This document shows positions 44,148 through 53,273 of a stretch of DNA of 64,000 bases, piece by piece. How positions within the stretch are numbered: position 1 is the stretch's first letter; each line of letters begins with the position of its first letter. The notes under the pieces are model-generated. The model saw nothing but the letters and a program-made list of their open reading frames with translations, was not told where the DNA came from and did not search any database. Where the stretch lies: assembly GCA_000697665.1 (NCBI GenBank), contig KL197710.1, forward strand, positions 2,207,036 to 2,271,035. The letters run 5' to 3'. This stretch comes from Jaapia argillacea MUCL 33604 (lineage: Eukaryota; Basidiomycota; Agaricomycetes; Jaapiales; Jaapiaceae). Both the position numbers and the translations under genes were made by a program.

Positions 44148-45013
44148 GGTGAGCGAGCGTAGGGCTTAGAACGAACGACAAGGAGAACGAGAAGATTAAG
44201 AGGAGGGGGAGAAAAACTTTGAGAATGGATTCCCTCCATAGCGACCCGACGGTGTTCTTATACAAACCACGAGCCACCAGAACATCACAAGGGATCTCGT
44301 CCGAGAACCGGGCCCTGTGGGAACATCTGCAGATCGTCACCAGGAGAGAAAAAGTTACCTTCTGCGGAACTAAGCTCAACAGGTCTTGACATTTCAGTTC
44401 AGGAGCAACCCTTGTGAGGTTTTACGGGTTTCGTGTAACAGAATGAAGGGCATACCGCTCGATTCAGAGGGAAACAAAGTGACAACCCGCCACCCTTCAC
44501 CCACAATTGGGCGTACTGCGACGGAACCGAGGAGGGGCGGTGGCGGGGCGACTGTCGATCCATTCGTAATTTCGAAGGCCAGAAGTCGCTTAGACACGAC
44601 TTCTCAACTTCTCGCATCCCGAACTTGCCTCCACCCGCTCACCATTTCATGGTATCGTAAGTTGCTCAGGCCGATGCTTTCTCTCAGCGAAAGGAGCGCA
44701 TCTGCCCGCTACTCGTGTCGCATTTGCGACGTTGTGCTTGACTGCATCACAAGGCCGTGGATATAAGAAGCGCTCCTCGCTATTCAGATTGTTCTGACAG
44801 AAAATGCCGCATAGAGTTGATGGCAACTAACAGAAGTCTTACGGAAATCGTGTTGCCGGCAGGTCATACGTTCAATCCCGAGATGTCCAGTCAAAAAAGT
44901 TGTTCGCATTACACTCTTCAGCTCGTTCGAGGTCCTGCTCTAACATGACAGTCGTGACAAGAGTCAAAAAATAGCAAACAACGTTTAGGCTTGAACCAGA
45001 GACGGCAGTCAGA
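44148..45013. other. Intergenic stretch between the CPL1-like and PP2A-A genes
   Basis: About 0.87 kb. A 126-codon plus-strand frame (44386-44766) has no recognisable motif. An exon for the PP2A-A C-terminus may lie at about 44872-44935, reading EQDLERAEECNANNFFDWTS after a TTAG acceptor, but this is speculative. The CPL1-like promoter should lie near 44150-44400. Confidence 0.35.
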
Positions 45014-47264
45014 CTACCTTAGGACGGGGAAGTGGGAAGCGAACTCACCAGCGCCATCAACGGAACCCAGAGTCTTTTGGACTGCCCTGGTGGCGAAGTA
45101 CCGAACATCCGCATCACCGTCACCTTTCATCTGCTCTAACACAGGTAATATTTGTTTGCGTGCGACCTCCCTGCCCTCGGCTGTTGAGGCGAAAGTCGTG
45201 GCCAAGACTTCGAGAGCTTTGGCGATATTGAAGCGGATATTGGGAATGGGATCTTGCGCCAAAGCGAGGATGGGTGGGAGAATGTCACTGCGGATGATTT
45301 CTAGATTCAAGGATGGGGAAATAGCCTGGATCGAAATTTACCGTAAGCCGCTAACAGCCGAACAAAACTGAGACCTACTGTAATTGCTTGGATAGTCGTC
45401 AGCCTGTACAGATAATTCGGGTGTTGGCCCATGCCCATTACTTTAGGCACAATCTGCACTCTTGACCACTCGACACCGAATACATCGGTCAACTTCTTGA
45501 GATTGATGGTCGCCGCCTCTCGAATACTGAAGACGGTGTCGCCTAACCACGCCATGCAAAGATTGCCAAGCTGTTCGTCGAAGAAAGGTTTTCCAAGTTG
45601 CTTGGCCAAGAGGGGGATGTATTCGATGATCGCCTGGCGCACACGCCATGATTTGTCTTCTGCCAACTCGACGATCGCGGGAAGGAGGCTTTCCGCAAGG
45701 AGGTCAATGCCGATGACTGCGTCAACCAGGTTAATAATGGCAGGGTGCATCTATGATCCTCGCCATCTGCTTACCGGAGTTGACGACCTCGAGCTTGCTG
45801 ATGATGTTCAGGCGAACCTCAGGGAACTCGTCTTTGAGCAAATGGAGGAATAGGGGCAAAAGATGTTCAATTGTCGCATCCCGTCCGAGGAGAGGTGCAA
45901 GTCCACTGATTTGATTGGCGAGAGCCGCGCGGACGTGCTGCGAGTTGTCTTGAGACAGGTCACGAACACAAGGCACGATGCGAGCTAAGATGACCTCCTT
46001 GTCCAGGAGTTTAGCAAAGCCTGAAGATAGGGGTCATGTTGATCCTCGATAAGACGTTGACCTTTGCACCAACCTGGAATCTGGCCAGCTCCAGCAGTCC
46101 GGACTTCTGCCTCGTTATCCTTCAGAAGTTGGACGTAGTGACCAATCAACTCTTCCCTCACAAGCTCAAGGCCGACAGCCTCAGCGAGCTAAGGAAAGAA
46201 TAACTGAACATTCCCATTCCCATTGGTGACGAGTTGAAACATACCTCATTGAAATGATTTGCAGCCATGTACCTCACCCGCCAGCTTTTGTCCGACACCG
46301 TCTGTCGAATTTGCTTTAACAGTTGATCTTTGACTTCAGGCGGCGATAATTGCTGTGCAATGACAATGAGGTCTTCCACGGTTAACAAACGAACAGAGTC
46401 TTGGTCGTCCGATTGAAGTCTCCTATAGATGGGCAATCCGTCTGATAAAACGTGTTGCTTCGAAAGATTCTTCACGAGGGGCTGGAAACGGGCAAAAGCT
46501 TGCATCACAGGGAAATGCGATGTAGGCAACAGGACCTACCCCAAGCCACTTAGCAGCCGCACGCCGAACCATCGGGGTATCATCAGAACCAAGGGCTGCA
46601 AAGCCCTTCCGGAGTTCTTCTTGCACATTCGGTCCAACCTTCGCGTATACAGATGCATAGAGGGCGGCAGATGATGTTCGGGACGTAAACCATTCGCCTT
46701 GTGAGAGTCGCTTCAACAGCGGGATATAATAGTGTTCAACTTGAGCTTGTGAGAGAACAGCTGCGATTTTGGTTATGGAATCAGTTGCCTGCGAGGGAGT
46801 CGAGTTTAGCAAAGTTAACGATGACAAAGACATTTCGAGGGATCTCAAGCGCAGCGCAACGGAAGGTAAGTGTGCGGAGGACATCGCACCTTGTCTCGAA
46901 CCAACGTTTCCTCCACCGCCGAAAGATTCTCCAAGGGTCCGAGCAGGAGGTGGGCGTATTCAGGGCCACCGATATACTCCTCAAAGTTTCTGCCCAACTC
47001 CTCAGCTAATGCCAGTAGAACCTCGTCTTCGTCGTCGACAGATTCTTGTAAGAACGGAATGAGTTCGTCTCGGGCGCGATCTGGGCCAAGGGCAAGCGCA
47101 ATTGTGGAAACACGGTGGATGGCGTTCAATCTCAATTGAACATCCTCAGAACGCAGCTCATCCATCAGGATGGCAATCGGGGCAATCTGGGGAACGTCAT
47201 CGTAAACCTCCATCAGACGAGAAGATGAAGTACGAACATCATCGGCTTGAAATCCGGTCTCCAT
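45014..47264 (-). CDS. TPD3: PP2A scaffold subunit A (PR65/TPD3)
   Basis: HEAT repeats run through the whole protein: [94 protein letters not shown]-type blocks, [111 protein letters not shown] and [20 protein letters not shown]. The tail reads [20 protein letters not shown]. The protein is the scaffold that holds the PP2A catalytic and regulatory B subunits. Two starts are possible, 47264 ([10 protein letters not shown]) and 47213 ([10 protein letters not shown]); further upstream exons cannot be excluded. The stop at 45014 may be replaced by an exon farther left. Confidence 0.92.
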
Positions 47265-47901
47265 GATATCTGGGGGCAAGTCTTTCGGGCTGTCGTCAGA
47301 CAAAGATACGTAGACACAGTGGCAAGTGAGGACCGCATAGAGGAGAAATACCTTGTCGTTTCGTTGGTTAACGGTCGTGCAGGATTGTGAGTGCTGGGGT
47401 GGAACAAAACGCTGTTGACCGAGTTTGGTTATCGCGCCAGACACGCGCCAGGCTAAGATCTGTTCGACGAGTCCGAGTCAAGCGACGACCTCGACGACGA
47501 AGAGGCAGATCAGTACCATCGCTGAAACCTGCTCTATCCATCGCAACTAACATCTAGTAATTTTATGGAGTAAACCCTGTCTGAAATACCAACATCCATG
47601 ATGGGTAGCTTTCCCATCCTTCGCATGAGCCTGCATCGACATTCTCAACATTGCCAGGCTGCCTCAGAGTTCAGACAATCCCAGAACATCAAGATCATGC
47701 AACAGTGCCATTTCCTGCGGACCTCCCTGCCAAGACCATTGAAACCCGAGAGGCATCTCCGGAACTCGAGTAGGCGATGCTAGGCTGTGCCCTATTCTGG
47801 CATTCTATCATTGCCTACAGTATCTTTCGCTATAAATTCGCCAGGTATGTGCCCGTCGTACCCCATCATCCCCTTCTACTTCTACCTAATCCCACTCTCA
47901 G
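47265..47901. other. Divergent intergenic stretch
   Basis: About 0.64 kb between the PP2A-A gene (minus) and the LURP-one-like gene (plus). Open frames here are short and without motifs; one near 47368-47553 (MLVAMDRAGFSDGTDLPLRR) could be an upstream exon of PP2A-A. It should contain both promoters. Confidence 0.4.
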
Positions 47902-48630
47902 ATGTCTCAACCGTTGGCACCAGCTCCATTTGCCCTGGGTGTGATCCCATTCTATACCCAGCATCCGATGGAGATCGCTCTGAAGATTCGCGAGAAGAAG
48001 TTAGCCATCAGCGGCGACGACTTCGACATCACTGATGCTCGCTCCGGGGCTGTCGTCTTCAAATGCCATGGGAAGGTGTTCAGTCTGCACGCAAAGAAAG
48101 GTTAGCTGATGTCGATAGACTCGTCTCTCACGATCTTAGCTGATCAAAATATCACTTTCCTCCCAACGATCGCAGAGATCCACGACAACTCTGGGAGGCA
48201 TCTCTTCACCATCCGCAACGAGTTGTTGCATCTTCACTCCACATACACTGGTCGTGATCCTGCTTCTGATGCGGAGATCTTCGAAATCAAGTCCAGTTTC
48301 GCCCTCGGCACAAAGCTGACAGCCAAATTCGTCAATCGCGCGACGCCTGGTGACCGGGAGGAGAAGCTGGAGTTGAAAGGCGATTTCTTCGACCGAAAAG
48401 CGGAGATCACATACAATGGTGTACCTGTGGGTCGCATATCCCGCAAGTTTTTCAACATGGGCCAGGTCCTCTTCGATGACCAGACCTACATCCTTACCGT
48501 TGCTCCTGGCGGTGAGTTTGTTTCACCATTTTGTTCATCTGAGTGGATTCTCAACGGTTAAGCAGTGGACGCGTCGTTACTCGTCGCTTTCTGCATATGC
48601 CTGGACGAGAAGTCGAACGACAAGAACTAG
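47902..48630 (+). CDS. LURP-one-related (tubby C-terminal-like fold) protein
   Basis: MSQPLAPAPFALGVIPFYTQ is followed by LKIREKKLAISGDDFDITDA, VVFKCHGKVFSLHAKK, then EIHDNSGRHLFTIRNELLHL, HSTYTGRDPASDAEIFEIKS, LGTKLTAKFVNRATPGDREE, LELKGDFFDRKAEITYNGVP, VGRISRKFFNMGQVLFDDQT and YILTVAPG. A last exon gives VDASLLVAFCICLDEKSNDK and the stop TAG at 48628-48630. The order of beta-hairpins (TDARSGAVVFK, DNSGRHLF, LKGDFFDRKAEI, VAPGVDASLLVA) is that of the LURP-one-like family (DUF567), which has the tubby-like membrane-tethering barrel fold with a buried C-terminal helix. The function in fungi is not established. Confidence 0.9.
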
Positions 48631-49351
48631 ATTAGTAGTTGAATTCAAATGGATGGTAGCACAGTGAATAGTATTCGATTGCGAAGGGAGATGGGGGAAT
48701 AGGTCGAATTGCTAATTGAATGAGCATACGACAAACTACAAACATGACCGCAATTCTTGGATCCTCAGAAGATCGTCCATACGGTCGCGACGAACTACAC
48801 GCACCTGATACGAAGATGTGTCATCCCGGGAAACTGTTGAGCATACAGAATCAACTCACCTATCAGAACGGAAACGAGATGACCCATCAAAACTGCCCTC
48901 ACGAATGAGGGCATGAAACCATAGGCGCTCTCGAAAGAGCTGGTGGAAAAAATTGTGCGGAAAAACAGACACCACAACCAAAGTTATGGGTCTGACATCC
49001 GGGATGGCAAGCCATTCACTGGAGCCGCGAGGACGTCCGAAAGAACATCCTGAAAGGATCACTGTCCGAACAAACACAACAAATTGTGCGAGTCGAATAG
49101 CGCAGACGTCTTCCGAAGAAGACCATTGCGCCAACCGGCATATGTACTATGCCGATCTGTGACCTCAATTCCGCAGAAGTCGGGTTTGACTCCGGGGATC
49201 GGGTATGGTAACCCAAGCGCTATAGCGCAAGCGACTGGTACGTCGACGTGACTCTGTGGTCATAGCTTTTGGCACTTATATCATGTCATGATAGATCATA
49301 ATGATGAGACGTCTGTCTCTAGTGCGTGCATCTGAGCGATTGCTTCAGCTA

Positions 49352-49460
49352 ACCGAACGTGAACTTCGCCGCACGCATAGCACGGAAACACCGATAGCCA
49401 CAAGCCCGAAGGCAAGGAGCCTCGTGTGTTCGTCTCGAAGCGGTCCGATCCAGGAGTGAT
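49352..49460 (-). repeat. Repeat family copy 1 of 4
   Basis: Plus-strand text reads GAACGTGAACTTCGCCGCAC, then CACGGAAACACCGATAG, then GGAGCCTCGTGTGTTCGTCT and CGAAGCGGTCCG. On the minus strand it reads NTRGSLPSGLWLSVFPCYAC then GEVHVRLAE. The similarity to copies 2-4 is seen at both DNA and peptide level. Confidence 0.65.
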
Positions 49461-49561
49461 GTGTGTGCATTTTGGTACGAGTTTTGGCATAACAGCATAG
49501 CGGCATAGCAGGTGGGGGTAGATTTAGCATGTGAGCTTTGGTTGAGCATAGATTCATCTCG

Positions 49562-49680
49562 TCTCGACGCCCAAACGTGGACCTCGCCGCATGGAACCAC
49601 ACGGAGACACCGATAAGCGCCCAGCACGGTGGAAGGGAAGCCTCGTATGTCGAGCTCGAAGTCGGCCTGGTCGCACTCTG
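49562..49680 (-). repeat. Repeat family copy 2 of 4
   Basis: Plus-strand text reads CCAAACGTGGACCTCGCCGC, then ACGGAGACACCGATAA, then GAAGCCTCGTATGTCGAGCT and CGAAGTCGGCCTGG. On the minus strand it reads DIRGFPSTVLGAYRCLRVVP then CGEVHVWASRRDES. The ACACCGATA core ends 219 bases after that of copy 1. Confidence 0.7.
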
Positions 49681-49774
49681 GTCTGAGTTTGGTCTGATAT
49701 ACGACATTCGGCTTGGTGCGGGTATGCATCATAGTGGGAGTAGAGCTTCAGTCCAGGCGATAACCCAGTTAGAC

Positions 49775-49870
49775 GAAAGCGTTGCCACATCCTAGGGGAC
49801 GTAGAGACACCGATAGACGGCGTCGTAAAACGTCACGTCCTCGTAGTGTCACGCTCAACGCTGGCCTAAC
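49775..49870 (-). repeat. Repeat family copy 3 of 4 (divergent)
   Basis: Plus-strand text keeps GTAGAGACACCGATAGACGG and GTCCTCGTAGTGTCACGCTC then AACGCTGGCCT. The 5' part is more changed. On the minus strand it reads SVTLRGRDVLRRRLSVSLRP then LGCGNAFV. The ACACCGATA core ends exactly 200 bases after that of copy 2. Confidence 0.55.
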
Positions 49871-50103
49871 TAGTGAACGTGAGGTGCGATTTTGTCCAGT
49901 GCAAGTAGGGAGCAAATGATGATCATATTTGTCACTGCAGCTGCGCAACTGGTCTGCCAGGCGCAAGAGTCGCCTTCAGTTGAAACACATGGGAGCTCCA
50001 ACAGTAGGAGGAAGTCGTCACGGAGTCGTCCTCATATTCCCGCAATCGAGGGCCCTATGGTATATGAACGATAACCATGCATACTCGTGGACGTCGTGGA
50101 TCA

Positions 50104-50167
50104 CGGAGTACGGAGAACGATGAATGGAGAACAACGATGAACGGAGAACATTGAGAACAATGAACGG
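50104..50167. repeat. Short imperfect minisatellite
   Basis: A run of about three and a half copies of a unit near GGAGAACAACGATGAAC can be read: ACGGAGAACGATGAAT, GGAGAACAACGATGAAC, GGAGAACATTGAGAACAATG. It is AG-rich on the plus strand and lies within the gene-poor stretch. Confidence 0.65.
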
Positions 50168-50281
50168 CAGCGTATCGTGAGGAGGCCATGGCGGAAATCG
50201 ATGGCCAAAGCGTAGGCTGGTAACCAAAAGTGCATATGGCACAAACCATGCGTCGCGGAGCGGTAAAGCATCGCGCTTGTT

Positions 50282-50400
50282 CGCAGACAGCCAGACGTAA
50301 ACCTCGCCGCACCCAAAAAGGCGCAGAGATATTACGGAGGCACAATGCGTAGCAAGGTGTCCCGAACATCTGCCTTGAAGCTGGCCAAGCTGTCCGCATT
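50282..50400 (-). repeat. Repeat family copy 4 of 4
   Basis: Plus-strand text reads AGACGTAAACCTCGCCGCAC, then GCGCAGAGATATTACGG, then GGTGTCCCGAACATCTGCCT and TGAAGCTGGCCAAG. On the minus strand it reads QCGQLGQLQGRCSGHLATHC then LRLFGCGEVYVWLSANKRD. It lies inside a 229-codon minus-strand frame, about 0.5 kb from copy 3. Confidence 0.6.
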
Positions 50401-51896
50401 GAACGAAGAACTTGTCAAGGGGTACTTGGATCAAGTCGGAGCCAAATCGTTGGCTATCACCACGATGAGGGGCAATGATAACATGCGACCATGTCGACCT
50501 AATCACCGAGATATCAGGCGATGGGATCACAGACGTAACCAACATGTGCATACCGCCATGTGATTGTCGTGAGACAAATGCAGCTGCGACATGCTGAATA
50601 TCGTCTGTGAGTATCAGGTCGTGCGTTGCGGAAACGGGGATGGTGCGCTTGCCATAGCAGAGGATGCGAAGGGCCGGTACACCGCATAGCCTTCGAAGTT
50701 TCTCCAAAACAGATCGGCTCGCACAGGAGTGCTACGCCGTGGCTCTAGGTGATGTTAGACGGTACGCGTGAAGCCGCTGAATCACATGAATAGAATCATC
50801 TGCCTGCCAAGTCTGCGCCTATGCCAAGCTGCGTTAACAAACACAGAGCAGTCCGATTGAGATGTGCCGAGGCGATCATCTCATCGAACCACCGCTCGAG
50901 GCCGGCCGCAAACTTATCTGACTGCGCATTATTGTGCTTGGATCGAAGGCCATAACCGGACAGCGATGGAGGAGATGGGGAAGGCTGGGAGGGGGAAGGA
51001 AAAAGAGACAGAGCAAGGAGCGGAAGGCGCTCCATTATATACGTCTGAACGGCCCAGATCGGCATGTGTCAGGTGTGTTCGGGTCCGTCCGGATGGACAA
51101 ATACTCCATGCGCCAATGGTGAGGCTGGTGAGGACGAGATTCAGATGAATGCAACGACAATGGTCAATGGACCAATGGTCTCACTTTCATTTGTGTCCCG
51201 TAATTATTGTCCATAACACGCGATCTACGGCGGATAATATACGGCGTACAACCCAACCCTCCATGCGAACAATCACAACACCGAACAATCCTCGGCCATC
51301 ATTTGGCACCTACACATCGACTACAGTGGATGGAACCTAGTAGTTTTTAGGCAGTCCAATAAAACTGCATGCACGGTTGGCGTTCCAAGTTCCGGCAAAT
51401 ACAAACCCAGAAACAGAGAACCCCCTTGAATCCCCAAGCCCTGGCTCGACGAGTCACCTCATCTCATCTCATGGCAGTTGGCATCCGGCGGGGAAACCGT
51501 TCCATGCGACTGAAGTTGAGGTTACCCGCCACTGGAGAACGCCGAGGTTTGCGGACCAATTCGGCAGAGAGAGTGCAGTGGGACGCAGCGAGAATGACAC
51601 TGCCTGGCCATGCTAATCTCTCCCTGAAACGCCCAGACTTATAATGGCAGAGCAGGGTTGACGAGGTATCGAACCTGCCTGAAGTGAAGAGAACCTGATC
51701 AACGAGACAAGTTGCAAACTTGTGAATGAGCAAGGAGTCTCGAGTGCGTGGGAACGAGATACCAAAAGGGATGTTCCTCCCGACCTTCGTCATCGAGTGA
51801 TGATTTACCCATGCAATCATGACCGATCGAACTCCCATAAAGCCCGAGTTGCAGCAGTTCGACCCACACCACATCTGTGACAGCCCAATAACAGTA

Positions 51897-52971
51897 TGCC
51901 AGTCGAGCAGAAGCAAGACCGAGTCATCCTGACCCACCCGAAAGTTCGTTTCTCAGAATTCAATAAATGCTGGAGAGCACTCACAGGACAATACAGGGAT
52001 CATCCGTTGAGATACTCTTGTATGGAGGGACCGTGATATCTTGGAAATCGGGGAGCAAAACAGACCCCCAGCCTGTGGAACGAATCTTCGTATCATCCAA
52101 AGCCTTCTTGGACGGATCCAAGGCTGTTAGAGGTGGTATCCCTGTCGTTTTCCCTTGCTTCGGGGCACCGACACATCCGGACCATTCCAAACTTGCCCAG
52201 CATGGGTTCGCTAGGAGCGAAGTCTGGACGTTCGACCACGTTGTGATGGATAACGAAGCAGGAGTATCCGTCAGGCTGGGTAGGTCCCCTCTTTAGGTCC
52301 ATGAACTGGCCTTGATGGGTTGTTCCCAGTCCTCGAACCCACCGACAAGATCAGGGAGAAATTCTCGAAGCCATTCTTGCTGGCATACGTTGTTACCCTC
52401 GCCGAGCACCAGCTGAGCACGGATCTCCACGTGACGAATACCTCCACGTCCTCCGTATTCCCTCCCGACAGTCTTGAGTTCCAAGCCTTGTTCCACACCT
52501 ACTTCAGCGTGCCCTCCAATGACGTCCTCGTATACCCACTCCAGGGTAACAAGTATTACGACAAGACCGAGGCATCTGAAGAACTGAGAAACCAGGCAAA
52601 GGAGGAGACTAGGTCTGGTGTGGATGTTAGGAAGTTCACGGATTCGGTGTACGAGGACGCGCCAGGGAAATACGAGCTGGTCTGGCCCAATGGGAGCATC
52701 GAAGTTAGGGCTCACAATTTGAAGGACGTGGTGGTTTGGAATCCACAAAAGGACGCAGGAAGCAGGCTCGCAGATATGGAGGACGGAGGGTGGTAAGGAC
52801 TACCAACCATCACACCTCGTGAAATTCTCGCTGACGTACTAATCATGTAGGGAGAGATTCATTTGTGTCGAACCTGGATATGTGCGAGGATTTGTCAAGG
52901 TCGAACCAGGACATACCTGGATCGGGCAGCAGGTGCTCACCGTTACCAGTGGAGGGAAGAGTCAGCTCTAG
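51897..52971 (+). CDS. Glucose-6-phosphate 1-epimerase (hexose-6-phosphate mutarotase)
   Basis: MPVEQKQDRVILTHPK is spliced in phase to GSSVEILLYGGTVISWKSGS. ERIFVSSKAFLDGSKAVRGG, IPVVFPCFGAPTHPDHSKLA and QHGFARSEVWTFD follow, with the family histidine and arginine in QHGFAR. Then come FLLAYVVTLAEHQLSTDLHV, PDSLEFQALFHTYFSVPSND, VRKFTDSVYEDAP, VVVWNPQKDAGSRLADMEDG and GWERFICVEPGYVRGFVKVE. It ends TWIGQQVLTVTSGGKSQL, TAG at 52969-52971. The fold and motifs match yeast YMR099C, a cytosolic enzyme that interconverts the anomers of glucose-6-phosphate. The start at 51897 was chosen because an upstream 16-codon exon splices exactly to GSSVEIL, the family start. Confidence 0.93.
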
Positions 52972-53273
52972 GCGGACACGGTGAAAGGAAGTGGGTATAA
53001 ACCAGTAGTCGAAGTAATCCAATTTGTATCAACATTTGTCGAGCCTTGAAGCCAAGTCGAATCCAATAACTCGAAGCATAGTCGTGGTGGTTCAGACATT
53101 CACGTCATGATCTGGTCACGCCATCCACGTCACGCGTTTCGGCTAAGTAACCAGTTGGACTAGGACTTCAAGTTCACGCGTCCGCTGAGTCGACGGCTTG
53201 GCTCCTCTTCACTCGCAGACACTTTTGTCGTGCTCCTCATCATCTGAACTCCAAAGACTTTGAGAATGTAGCA
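52972..53273. other. Intergenic stretch before REV3
   Basis: About 0.3 kb between two plus-strand genes. It must hold the epimerase 3' UTR and the REV3 promoter. An ACGCGT-containing element occurs near 53132, the core of the MCB box that binds MBF and drives S-phase genes in fungi; a second CACGCGTCC lies near 53175. This fits a replication gene but is only suggestive. Confidence 0.4.

Larger units (their letters stand above)
48631..51896. other. Gene-poor stretch of 3.3 kb with a short repeat family
   Basis: No gene was recognised. The middle (49350-50400) holds four copies of a short repeat, listed separately. A minisatellite lies at 50104-50167. The longest open frame is on the minus strand at 50018-50707 (229 codons, MEKLRRLCGVPALRILCYG); it spans one repeat copy, shows coding-like third positions, but has no known family. 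The last 0.4 kb should hold the promoter of the epimerase gene. The low gene density and repeats hint at an accessory or decayed segment. Confidence 0.45.

Noticed and set aside
44386-44766. 126-codon plus-strand frame
   Set aside because: Basic, no domain, no splice context; sits in the intergenic region of CPL1-like and PP2A-A.
44815-44890. tRNA-like B box (GTTCAATCCCG) with an upstream GGCAACTAACAG
   Set aside because: The T-stem does not pair (ATACG against CCGAG), and no acceptor stem is present.
49090-49215. tRNA- or SINE-like A and B boxes on both strands (GGTTGGCGCAATGGT, TTCGACTC, GGGTTTGACTCC)
   Set aside because: No acceptor stem or correct T-stem pairs with them, and the spacing between the boxes (about 35 bases) is too short for a tRNA.
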